A stretch of 7,176 bases of DNA from Acidobacteriota bacterium (GCA_021828225.1 JAKASH010000146.1:1-7176); one strand, 5' to 3'; numbered from the stretch's first letter, positions 1 to 5,415 are shown. The notes: generated from the letters alone by a model not told the origin. Made by a program: numbers and translations.

Positions 1-193
1 ATCTAATACAGCCGGTTGGAAGAAATCGAAGGGTTTGAATCGGAGTGAAATCGTGGTTGGTATGGTTTTTCTCGTGTGGCCGGGCACTCTGTGAAGGCCC
101 TCGCCTGAGATACACTGTTGTAGACTACACTATGCCAACCCGGAAGTCAAGAAAATTCTTCCGGTACCGGACGTTGTAGCCCAGCACCAGATT
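1..193. other. Left-edge stretch without a recognisable gene
   Basis: I see no convincing coding region here. The only open frames are short and of odd composition. A 15-codon frame starting ATG at 132 (MPTRKSRKFFRYRTL) ends at a TAG that is part of a repeated TTGTAGC word. It overlaps the inverted repeat at 140-164, so it is more likely palindromic DNA than a gene. The word TTGTAGC(C/G)CAGC occurs twice, 20 bases apart, at 174-185 and 194-205, which marks the start of the REP-like region. Confidence 0.5.
140..164. repeat. Inverted repeat (7-bp stem)
   Basis: CCGGAAG at 140-146 is the exact reverse complement of CTTCCGG at 158-164, with an 11-base A/T-rich spacer. A separate 10-base palindrome, CCGGTACCGG, overlaps its right arm at 161-170. 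There is no T run after either arm, so a terminator role is not supported. It may be another member of the palindromic repeats that fill the following kilobase, but its sequence does not match them. Confidence 0.45.
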
Positions 194-234
194 TTGTAGC
201 GCAGCGTTTGCTTTCTAACGCTGCGGTCTGTGAC
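194..234. repeat. REP-like hairpin with TTGTAGC head
   Basis: The element begins with TTGTAGC (194-200) and folds into a perfect 9-bp stem: CGCAGCGTT (200-208) pairs with AACGCTGCG (217-225), with an 8-base loop. It ends in GCGGTCTGTGAC (223-234), identical to 823-834 in the REP doublet further right, which is also preceded by TTGTAGC (815-821). The shared head and tail with a different stem show that the two belong to one repeat family. REP-like hairpins of this kind are commonly spread by RAYT transposases, and a RAYT remnant lies 126 bases to the right. Confidence 0.6.
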
Positions 235-269
235 GTGGGCACGCGGCTGGCGTCCGGATGTGTCGGGAT

Positions 270-353
270 GGTTTCCCGAAGGGACTGTTGCGCGGCAACA
301 AGAACCTCTCGCTTCGCGAGATCGCAGACGCTCCAATGCAAGCGTCTGCGCCA
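270..353. repeat. Dispersed repeat, copy 1 (84 bp)
   Basis: This segment aligns with 1105-1176: 65 of 72 aligned bases are identical, and copy 1 carries one 12-base stretch (AGATCGCAGACG) that copy 2 lacks. Both begin GGTTTCCCGAAGGGACT and end AATGCAAGCGTCTGCGCCA. The right end of copy 1 lies six bases before the point where similarity to a RAYT transposase begins (360). The repeat reads open on both strands, but the resulting peptides resemble no known protein and I take it as noncoding. Confidence 0.7.
323..350. repeat. Perfect 10-bp hairpin inside repeat copy 1
   Basis: CGCAGACGCT (323-332) and AGCGTCTGCG (341-350) are perfect reverse complements around the 8-base loop CCAATGCA. The base of the stem (CGCAG/CTGCG) is the same as in the hairpins at 200-225, 740-766 and 1079-1105, while the upper stem differs. 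Copy 2 of the enclosing repeat lacks most of the left arm and can form only a weak 4-5 bp stem around GCAATGCA. No T run follows, so this is a REP-like structure rather than a terminator. Confidence 0.65.
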
Positions 354-359
354 GCCGCG

Positions 360-554
360 GTAAAGGAGTACAACAAGACCGTTGAGTACCTTCACCTGAA
401 TCCGACCCGCAGCGGCCTGGCGTGCTGCCCGCAGGACTGGCGCTGGTCGAGCTTCAACGAGTACGCCGGCGTGACTTCCGAAGAACAAAATCAGCGCTGC
501 GGGTTGATCATCGACCGCGTGTTGTTACCATCGGATGAACGGACGCGAATTTAA
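360..554 (+). pseudogene. C-terminal remnant of a REP-associated tyrosine transposase (RAYT, IS200-like)
   Basis: The frame encodes 64 residues from VKEYNKTVEY to a TAA stop. The blocks VEYLHLNPTRSGL and DWRWSSFNEYAG are typical of the C-terminal end of Y1/HUH transposases of the RAYT type. These single-strand transposases nick and join REP palindromes; family members are usually about 150-250 residues. From memory of E. coli RayT, the tyrosine in its VDYIYINP block is the catalytic one, which would match the tyrosine at 387-389 here. The N-terminal part with the HUH histidines is missing: upstream of 360 the frame runs into the dispersed repeat, not into transposase sequence. The natural C-terminus appears intact and is followed within ten bases by a palindromic, terminator-like element. 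The fragment is almost certainly inactive. Its presence among REP-like hairpins fits the known link between RAYT genes and REP sequences. Confidence 0.75.
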
Positions 555-563
555 AGAGAAAAC

Positions 564-655
564 CCGCGGACCGCAAAACCGGCGGTCCTCGCTACCCGCT
601 TGACCATGACGAAGCAAGTAGCGTGGACCTCCGCTGTCGAGGTCCGCGGTTTTTT
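564..655 (+). repeat. REP doublet with terminator-like end after the transposase remnant
   Basis: The outer arms CCGCGGACC (564-572) and GGTCCGCGG (641-649) are perfect reverse complements and enclose two smaller hairpins. The left one pairs GGACCGC (568-574) with GCGGTCC (582-588); the right one pairs GGACCTC (625-631) with GAGGTCC (639-645). Six T residues (650-655) follow the outer right arm, so on the + strand this could end transcription of the transposase, whose stop lies ten bases upstream. Two inverted hairpins in one unit is the REPIN layout. Terminator activity is inferred from shape only. Confidence 0.6.
566..600. repeat. Direct repeat, copy A
   Basis: Aligned without gaps to 741-775 (constant offset of 175 bases), 30 of 35 positions are identical. 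Both copies hold a hairpin followed by CGCTACCCGCT (590-600 and 765-775). The differences include a paired change: G568-C588 here corresponds to A743-T763 in copy B, so stem pairing is kept. It overlaps the left half of the REP doublet at 564-655. Confidence 0.65.
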
Positions 656-686
656 ATGGCGATGGCGTTCACGATGCCGTATTCCA

Positions 687-704
687 GCGCCGCGGCTCCG
701 GCGC
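687..704. repeat. Short GC hairpin (6-bp stem)
   Basis: GCGCCG (687-692) pairs with CGGCGC (699-704) across a 6-base loop. It lies between the REP doublet at 564-655 and the next REP-like copy at 741-775, so it may be a degraded member of the same group. In DNA this GC-rich a 6-bp stem can also occur by chance. Confidence 0.3.
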
Positions 705-740
705 CTCTTGGTCATCATGCCCCGAACCAAAACAAGAGCC

Positions 741-775
741 GCAGACCGCAAACCCGGCGGACTGCGCTACCCGCT
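741..775. repeat. Direct repeat, copy B, with REP-like hairpin
   Basis: This is the partner of 566-600 (30 of 35 bases identical). GCAGACCGC (741-749) pairs with GCGGACTGC (757-765) except for one A-A mismatch, with the 7-base loop AAACCCG. The base of the stem, CGCAG (740-744) with CTGCG (762-766), is the same as in the hairpins at 200-225, 323-350 and 1079-1105. Confidence 0.6.
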
Positions 776-815
776 CAAGTGCCGTGATCTGGGCGGCGGA
801 TTCTTCGCCGGTTGT

Positions 816-885
816 TGTAGCGGCGGTCTGTGACCGCCGGATTTTTCCTTCTCCTAAAGGCCGGCGCTCATAGAGCGCCGCTACA
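816..885. repeat. REPIN-like doublet of two inverted REP hairpins
   Basis: The 70-base unit has perfect 10-base outer arms, TGTAGCGGCG (816-825) and CGCCGCTACA (876-885). Inside it are two hairpins, each with an 8-bp stem and 3-base loop: CGGCGGTC/GACCGCCG (821-828 with 832-839, loop TGT) and CGGCGCTC/GAGCGCCG (862-869 with 873-880, loop ATA). Two REPs facing each other with a short spacer is the layout of REPINs, which RAYT transposases are thought to move. Its right edge sits about a dozen bases from where the methyltransferase remnant stops resembling its family, so insertion of this unit may have broken that gene. Confidence 0.7.
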
Positions 886-896
886 GTGAAGCCGTG

Positions 897-1013
897 CGTG
901 GCGCTGGAATTGAAGGGCGGATCGAGGTAGATGAGGTCGATGCTTTCCGTGGCCACGTGCTCGCGGAGGATTCCGAGGTTGTCGCCAAAGTAGAGTTTGT
1001 TTTTCCAATCCAT
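897..1013 (-). pseudogene. N-terminal remnant of a site-specific DNA (adenine) methyltransferase
   Basis: Reading leftward from an ATG at 1011-1013, the frame gives MDWKNKLYFGDNLGILREHV and continues to IDLIYLDPPFNSSAT at about residues 25-39. LYFGDN and DPPF (residues 31-34) are hallmarks of restriction-modification adenine methylases in which catalytic motif IV (DPPY/DPPF) lies near the N-terminus, before the SAM-binding FxGxG motif. Intact family members are several hundred residues long. Here the similarity stops around residue 39 and the frame runs into the REP doublet at 816-885, after which the translation is only repeat-derived. The SAM-binding motif and target-recognition region are gone and are not found elsewhere in the window, so no active enzyme is made. 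No clear Shine-Dalgarno sequence is seen. The DPPF motif is intact, which suggests the truncation is fairly recent. Confidence 0.75.
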
Positions 1014-1078
1014 TTGCGCAGAAGCATAGCACAAAGCTCGGATGGGGGGCACGGCATGTTGCTTTTTTTCGCGTCTGG

Positions 1079-1105
1079 CGCAGAGCCTGACTCTTGGGCT
1101 CTGCG
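1079..1105. repeat. REP-like hairpin next to repeat copy 2
   Basis: CGCAGAGCC (1079-1087) and GGCTCTGCG (1097-1105) form a perfect 9-bp stem with a 9-base loop. The stem base CGCAG/CTGCG matches the hairpins at 200-225, 323-350 and 740-766, but the upper four pairs differ. Its right arm shares one base with the start of repeat copy 2 at 1105, so hairpin and repeat abut. It lies 66 bases upstream of the methyltransferase remnant start. Confidence 0.6.
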
Positions 1106-1176
1106 GTTTCCCGAAGGGACTATTGCCCGGCAGCAGCAACCTCTCGGTTCGCGCTGCAATGCAAGCGTCTGCGCCA
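1105..1176. repeat. Dispersed repeat, copy 2 (72 bp)
   Basis: This is the partner of 270-353, with seven mismatches over 72 aligned bases and one 12-base gap. The gap removes most of the left arm of the hairpin seen at 323-350, so copy 2 can form only a short stem around GCAATGCA (1156-1163). The internal stretch CCCGGCAGCAGCAACC (1126-1141) is also found at 3947-3962 upstream of the glycosidase gene. Confidence 0.7.
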
Positions 1177-1207
1177 CGCGTGCTGCGGCCTTTGCCTATT
1201 TCATGCG

Positions 1208-1240
1208 CAAAACCCGCAGGGCCGAAGAGCGGGCCTGCGG
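1208..1240 (-). terminator. Possible intrinsic terminator of the glycosidase gene
   Basis: On the - strand, 23 bases past the stop of the glycosidase gene, CCGCAGG (reverse complement of 1234-1240) pairs with CCTGCGG (reverse complement of 1214-1220) across a 13-base loop. The second arm is followed by G then TTTT. The T run is short (four), so the terminator call is tentative. The stem also resembles the REP-like hairpins in this region, so it may be a repeat that has been put to use as a terminator. Confidence 0.4.
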
Positions 1241-1263
1241 TACAAGCGCGTGTTCACCGCCCG

Positions 1264-3900
1264 TCAGTACTCTGCCTGAATGGCGTAGTCGCCAGCGGTC
1301 CGGATCAGGAGCGGCCCGGAGACGGCCTTGCCGTTGAGCGTTACGGACACGGGTTTCTTGCCCTGCTGTTTGGGAAGAACCACCTGCGCAATCTCGCCGG
1401 AGGGATTTTGCAGGTGCATCTCAAACGCTGCAGGATCGCCAGCCGACTTCCCTGTCCATTTCCAGGAAACATCGATCGGCCCGTGCACGGTGGGCGTGGT
1501 TCCCTGTGCCCACTCGAGGCCGGCCGGGTGGGGCGCCAGCAGGTATTTGGCGTAACCCGGCTTGACGGGCTTTACCCCCAGAATCACCGTGCTGATGAAG
1601 TAAGTGGGCGAAGCGCTCCAGGCGTGGCACGACGTGCCCGCCTGCTGGGAAAAGTCTTCCCAGAAGGTATCATTGCCCACCTTGGCCATCGGCCCCCAGA
1701 ACTTCTCGATGTAGTGGCGCATCTCCGCGGCCTGCCCCTGTTCTGCCAGCGCTTTGAGCACAAAGAACATGCCGTAGGTTTCCGCGCGGACGATGTCCTG
1801 CTGGGGAGTTTTGCCGGTTTTGTATCGGAACTCCAGGCGCGAAGGATCGGTGATTTTGGCCAGTATGCCGGGAATGCGGCTGGGCGGCGCAAAGCCGAAC
1901 AGGATGGCGTCGGCATTGGCGAGCTGGCCCAGTTGCTTGCTTTGCACTCCCTTATCCCAGGCATCGACATAGAGGCCGAGGCTGGGGTTCCAGAAACGCT
2001 GATTATAGATGGCGTGAATGCGAGCGGCATCCTCGCGGAAAATTGCGGCGTGATAATGATCGCCCGCAAGCTCGGCAAGCTGGGTGGCGTTGTCGAGCGT
2101 GTGCGCGTAAAGAGCGTTGAGAATGGAACTTTCGCCCTTGCTGTCAGGATTCGACCAGTCGAGGAAATTCCAATAGGGGACGGCGCCCAGCAGGCCGTCG
2201 GGCTGGCGGAGGTCCTGGAACCACATCATGGCTCGCGCCACGCTGGGATAAAGCCGCTGCACAAACTGCACGTCTCCAGTTTCCTGATAGTAGGCCTGGA
2301 GAGCGTTGATGAACGAGAAAACATAAGAGTCGATCAGCATGGTCGAGTTCCCACCCATATCGCTGACCATTGGAATGGCGCCGTCGCGCCACTGATCGCG
2401 CGAGGCGTCCAGAAGGAATTTGCGGGCGATATCCAGAGTTCCGTCGGCCACGCTGTTGACCCGCAGCTCGATTTCACCGTCGCCCAGCCACTGGTGCTGC
2501 TCGCGGGTGGGGCAATCCATGGTGCCGTCCAGCGTGCAAAGCTGCCAAGTGTAGGCGCCCATCTGCCAGAGCTTGGTGAGCAGCGGGCTCGAGCTCTTGA
2601 ACGATCCGGCATGGCTCAGCTTCGCCGTGCTGAAGCGCATCCCCACGCGGAAGCGGACGGGTGCGCTCAGATGATGAAAAGATAATTCCACAAATCGCAG
2701 CCCGTGCCATCCCCACATGGTCCAGTGCTGCTTTCCCGGCGCGACATCGTATTCGGCTACGTAGTCGCCGCCGGGATCGTCCGCCGTGATGTCACCGTGC
2801 TCCATCATCTCGCTCCAGCCTACGGTGATTTCAGCCGGCTTCTCGCTCTCCACGCTGAATTGCAGATAGCCATCCACCTCGCGGCCCATGTCGAGAATCA
2901 CATAAGGAGTCTGGCCGGGAACGGGTTGAACTTCCGCGTAGCCCTCGGACGACAGGCTGGTGAGGACTTGTTGATTCTGCAAAACCGACGCCCGAACATC
3001 ATGCTTTTCGTCGGCGATTTCTTTGCCAAGAGCCAAAAGCGGGCTGCCCCTCCCGAAGAAAGGCTGCGGATGGGGCGCGGACGGGATCACTCCCGCCGCA
3101 ACGACTTTTGCAGGGGCGATCTCCCTCTGCACGGGATAGGCCATGGGCCTGGGCACCAGGTGCGCGTAGGGCGCCGCAGGAGGCGTCGCAAGCCCACCAA
3201 AGGAACTTTGGGTCACGCTCACGGGAATCCAGCCGCTGTCGTCGAAGTCCGGACTCTTCCAGCCCTTCACCACACGGTCCGTGTGATACACCTCGATGTT
3301 CGCCAATGAAAAATTAACTCGAGGGGTGTTCCAATCCCACGCGTGATCTTCCTTGGCGCGCCAGGTTGCGTCGCTTTTGATGATTTGCTCTCCGGCCCCG
3401 TGGCCAATGTCAAGCTGGCACAGAAGCGCGCCATGAGGTTTCGGGCCGAATCCCAGGCGCCCTCCCGGCGGCATCTCATACCAGGCCAGGCCCTCGCCGT
3501 ACCAGCGGACTTCAACGGCAATCACGTTTTTGCCGGGATGCAGGTCCGAGGCAACATTGAAAACGTCGTAGTAGTACCAGTAGTGCGGAGCGCGCGACGG
3601 TCCCTGCCCGATAAAGGTTCCGTTGACGTAAAGGCGATACCGGCTGTCGGCGAAAATAGCCAGGCGCGCCTCCTGCGGCGTGTCAGAAAGCGTAAAGGCT
3701 TTGCGAAACATGATGAACTGATTGGGATGCGTGGCAATTGCAGCGGTGGACGGCCAGATCCAATCGGCAGTCCAGTGAATGGGAGGTTCATTGGTAGCGG
3801 CTGCGGCCGGTCGTGCAGCCGCCAGGAGGAATCCAGCAGAAAAAATAAGAACAAAAGAAAAAAATGCGGTTCTTGCCCTTGTGTGTAACCCAGCTTTCAT
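1264..3900 (-). CDS. Secreted alpha-L-rhamnosidase-like glycoside hydrolase (GH78)
   Basis: The 878-residue protein is predicted to cleave terminal alpha-L-rhamnose from plant or microbial glycans outside the cytoplasm. Residues 1-35 form a signal peptide: MKAGLHTRARTA, a hydrophobic stretch FFSFVLIFSAGFLLAAA, then an Ala-rich cleavage region. Residues about 40-430 look like the beta-sandwich modules of the family (HWTADWIW, FRKAFTL, YRLYVNGTFIGQGPSR). Residues about 430-770 are the (alpha/alpha)6 catalytic barrel. The motif DCPTREQHQWLGD (462-474) supplies Asp462, Glu467 and Asp474, spaced as the catalytic acidic residues D567, E572 and D579 of Bacillus RhaB (from memory). Glu748 in TFWEDF is the likely general base, followed by the family-typical SCHAWSASPTYFIS. 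A C-terminal beta-sandwich ends the protein. An upstream ATG at 3960 is in frame, but 3900 is preferred because it directly precedes the signal peptide and has AAAGGGG six bases upstream. The gene appears monocistronic. The exact substrate cannot be read from the sequence. Confidence 0.9.
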   Translation of the reverse strand: MKAGLHTRARTAFFSFVLIFSAGFLLAAARPAAAATNEPPIHWTADWIWPSTAAIATHPNQFIMFRKAFTLSDTPQEARLAIFADSRYRLYVNGTFIGQGPSRAPHYWYYYDVFNVASDLHPGKNVIAVEVRWYGEGLAWYEMPPGGRLGFGPKPHGALLCQLDIGHGAGEQIIKSDATWRAKEDHAWDWNTPRVNFSLANIEVYHTDRVVKGWKSPDFDDSGWIPVSVTQSSFGGLATPPAAPYAHLVPRPMAYPVQREIAPAKVVAAGVIPSAPHPQPFFGRGSPLLALGKEIADEKHDVRASVLQNQQVLTSLSSEGYAEVQPVPGQTPYVILDMGREVDGYLQFSVESEKPAEITVGWSEMMEHGDITADDPGGDYVAEYDVAPGKQHWTMWGWHGLRFVELSFHHLSAPVRFRVGMRFSTAKLSHAGSFKSSSPLLTKLWQMGAYTWQLCTLDGTMDCPTREQHQWLGDGEIELRVNSVADGTLDIARKFLLDASRDQWRDGAIPMVSDMGGNSTMLIDSYVFSFINALQAYYQETGDVQFVQRLYPSVARAMMWFQDLRQPDGLLGAVPYWNFLDWSNPDSKGESSILNALYAHTLDNATQLAELAGDHYHAAIFREDAARIHAIYNQRFWNPSLGLYVDAWDKGVQSKQLGQLANADAILFGFAPPSRIPGILAKITDPSRLEFRYKTGKTPQQDIVRAETYGMFFVLKALAEQGQAAEMRHYIEKFWGPMAKVGNDTFWEDFSQQAGTSCHAWSASPTYFISTVILGVKPVKPGYAKYLLAPHPAGLEWAQGTTPTVHGPIDVSWKWTGKSAGDPAAFEMHLQNPSGEIAQVVLPKQQGKKPVSVTLNGKAVSGPLLIRTAGDYAIQAEY

Positions 3901-3906
3901 GGTGCG

Positions 3907-3913
3907 CCCCTTT
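3907..3913 (-). promoter_or_regulatory. Ribosome binding site deciding the glycosidase start
   Basis: On the - strand AAAGGGG lies six bases before the ATG at 3898-3900, good spacing for a Shine-Dalgarno sequence. This supports starting the glycosidase at the signal peptide methionine rather than at the in-frame ATG 60 bases upstream. Confidence 0.65.
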
Positions 3914-4096
3914 GCTATGTTTAGCGGCAGTAGTCTAGCAGATAGCCCCGGCAGCAGCAACCCTGGTCAACGGCAGTGGATTAGCGGCTCTCCAGGTGCC
4001 TTCCTTGAGATGCAAATTGAAGCAAAAATGGTTACGGTGAGGCAAGTAGCCCAGGCATTGCCCGGGCGGAGGTTTACGTTCAGAGATCTGCGGTCC

Positions 4097-4180
4097 GGCG
4101 GCTCCGGTTTTGGCGCCGGTCTTGAGAAATTCGCGCCGGCTGGCTTCCGGCTCCTGAGATCCATGGGACCTGTATACCAC
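4097..4180 (-). pseudogene. Possible stump of a Tat-exported protein (twin-arginine signal only)
   Basis: A - strand frame that could start at a GTG (4178-4180) encodes SRREFLKTGAKTGAA at residues 14-28. This is a strong match to the twin-arginine motif (S/T-R-R-x-F-L-K) and the start of the hydrophobic segment that follows it in Tat-exported oxidoreductases and hydrolases. After residue 28 the frame continues as GPQISERKPPPG and stays polar, so the hydrophobic core and the mature protein are missing. It may be the front end left by a deletion whose other side joined sequence upstream of the glycosidase. A chance match in a short frame cannot be ruled out, and the true start is uncertain. Confidence 0.35.
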
Positions 4181-4204
4181 CGACGCGGGAAAACAACAGC
4201 GAAC

Positions 4205-4235
4205 AAGGATGAAGGATGAGAGGTGAAGGACGAAG
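4205..4235. repeat. Purine-rich imperfect short tandem repeat
   Basis: The + strand runs AAGGATGAAGGATGAG and then AGGTGAAGGACGAAG, an imperfect tandem of the heptamer-like word GATGAAG/GGTGAAGG. It lies just beyond the stop codon of the second permease. No structure or function is apparent; it looks like a simple-sequence spacer. Confidence 0.4.
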
Positions 4236-4243
4236 TCCAGCGA

Positions 4244-5413
4244 TTACAACTCCCGCAGGGCCTGGGCGACGGGGCGGCGTGCGGCGCGGATGGCCGGAGG
4301 GACACCGCCGAAAATTCCCATGAGCACCGCGAAAAGCAGACCGGCGGCCAGCAGAAGCGGCGTGACGCGGAAGGCAAAAGCGAGGTGCGAAAAAGTCTGC
4401 CAGTTGACGGTGCCCGTCGTCAGGCCGTTGAGCGGCAGGACCGCCAGGCAGCCCAGCACTCCGCCGACGAGCGAGACCAGAACAGCTTCAATCAAAAACG
4501 ATGATGCCACAGCCAGGGTGCTGAAGCCCAGCGCCCGCATGGTGGCAATTTCGCGCGAACGCTCGGCGACGGCGGAATACATGGTATTGAGGGCGCAAAA
4601 GACCGCTCCAACACCCATCACGACGGCAATCAGCGAACCCAGGACGACGATCATGGTCGTCACCATGCGCGACTGCTTTTCGTAATAATCCACCTCTCGG
4701 TCTACCTGGACGGTGAGCCGCGGATCGTTGATCAGAGCTTCCTTAAAGCGGTCGAAAGCGGCCGGAGAAGCAAGGTGGACCGTCACCGACTGGAAGATGT
4801 TCCGCGACCGCTTGTAAGCCTGGTTGAGGACGTTGGCATCACACCACACTTCAGAATCAAAAGCCGTGCCTCCGGCATCGAAGATTCCTACCACTTTCCA
4901 GGCGCCGCCGCCAAAGCGGACTGTGTTGCCCACGGTGAGCCCGGAATAAGTTCGCGCGGCATTCTTGCCCGCCACCAATTCGGTGAGCGCGGGCTGAAAA
5001 AAACGCCCCTCGATGATTTTGACCGTGTTGCGAACCTCCAGCACCCTGGGAGAAACGCCGCGCACCTGCACAATCGCATCCGTGCCCGTGGTTCGCAGCT
5101 TGAACGGCGAGATGACGACGACTTCCGGGCTGACCAGCGGGCCCAGGTTTGACTTCGCCACGCCGGGCGCAACTTCGATCACGCGGACCTGATCGAGCGG
5201 GAGTGCCCCGTCGACTTCCGCCGTGGAACCGGCACGGCGAATAATCGCGTTACCGGCCGAGCCGGAGGAGGCCACCGTCACCTTGAATCCCCGCGCCAGC
5301 GAAAGCATGGCGACAAATACGCCGACGGTTCCGGCAATGCCCAGCACGGCGACCAGCGTGGAAGTCCAGCGAACCCGGACGCTGCGAAGATTGTAGGCGA
5401 GCGGAATTGCCAT
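4244..5413 (-). CDS. ABC transporter permease, FtsX/MacB type (second subunit)
   Basis: This 389-residue inner-membrane protein has the FtsX/MacB layout. A first membrane helix lies at about 19-40 (LVAVLGIAGTVGVFVAML), followed by a large extracytoplasmic MacB-like domain at about 45-245. Three further helices lie near 251-275, 300-325 and 351-374. The cytoplasmic loop after the second helix carries AERSREIATMRALGF (283-297), the family signature that contacts the ATPase. MacB-type systems do not move substrate through a channel; they use ATP-driven motion to push or extract molecules on the periplasmic side (lipoproteins, antibiotics, toxins, peptides). The start is two bases after the stop of the first permease, with GGAGGG (5421-5426) seven bases upstream inside that gene, so the two are probably translated together. 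It is the last gene of the operon. The protein differs clearly from its neighbour permease, suggesting a heterodimer as in LolC/LolE. The substrate is unknown. Confidence 0.88.
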   Translation of the reverse strand: MAIPLAYNLRSVRVRWTSTLVAVLGIAGTVGVFVAMLSLARGFKVTVASSGSAGNAIIRRAGSTAEVDGALPLDQVRVIEVAPGVAKSNLGPLVSPEVVVISPFKLRTTGTDAIVQVRGVSPRVLEVRNTVKIIEGRFFQPALTELVAGKNAARTYSGLTVGNTVRFGGGAWKVVGIFDAGGTAFDSEVWCDANVLNQAYKRSRNIFQSVTVHLASPAAFDRFKEALINDPRLTVQVDREVDYYEKQSRMVTTMIVVLGSLIAVVMGVGAVFCALNTMYSAVAERSREIATMRALGFSTLAVASSFLIEAVLVSLVGGVLGCLAVLPLNGLTTGTVNWQTFSHLAFAFRVTPLLLAAGLLFAVLMGIFGGVPPAIRAARRPVAQALREL

Positions 5414-5415
5414 TG

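Larger units (their letters stand above)
3901..4243. other. Intergenic gap between transporter operon and glycosidase
   Basis: This 343-base gap holds no complete gene. From left to right it carries the glycosidase ribosome binding site, a 16-base match (3947-3962) to the internal part of the repeat at 1126-1141, a possible Tat signal peptide stump (4097-4180, - strand), and a purine-rich short repeat (4205-4235). It should contain the glycosidase promoter, but I found no -35/-10 pair good enough to name. There is no strong terminator hairpin after the second permease; the best is a 4-bp stem. Confidence 0.5.

Noticed and set aside
132..179. 15-codon frame MPTRKSRKFFRYRTL
   Set aside because: It overlaps an inverted repeat, has no ribosome binding site, and its stop lies inside the repeated TTGTAGC word.
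1060..1070. Run of seven T residues as a + strand terminator
   Set aside because: No stable hairpin precedes it on the + strand and no gene is seen ending there.
194..1105. CRISPR array
   Set aside because: The repeated hairpins are unevenly spaced, differ in sequence and include inverted units; there are no regular spacers and no cas gene.
1042..2685. 547-codon open frame on the + strand
   Set aside because: It runs antisense to the well-supported GH78-like gene, its product lacks any recognisable domain, and it starts inside the noncoding repeat. Long shadow frames are common opposite GC-rich genes.
3343..3888. 181-codon + strand frame
   Set aside because: It is antisense to the N-terminal part of the glycosidase, including its signal peptide, and shows no domain or start signals.
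3914..3945. Possible -10 box (TAAACAT on the - strand) for the glycosidase
   Set aside because: No -35 element at proper spacing accompanies it; the nearest TTGCTG is more than 30 bases away.
3901..3960. Extending the glycosidase to the in-frame ATG at 3960
   Set aside because: The extra 20 residues would precede the signal peptide, derive partly from a repeat-like sequence, and bypass the good Shine-Dalgarno at 3907-3913.
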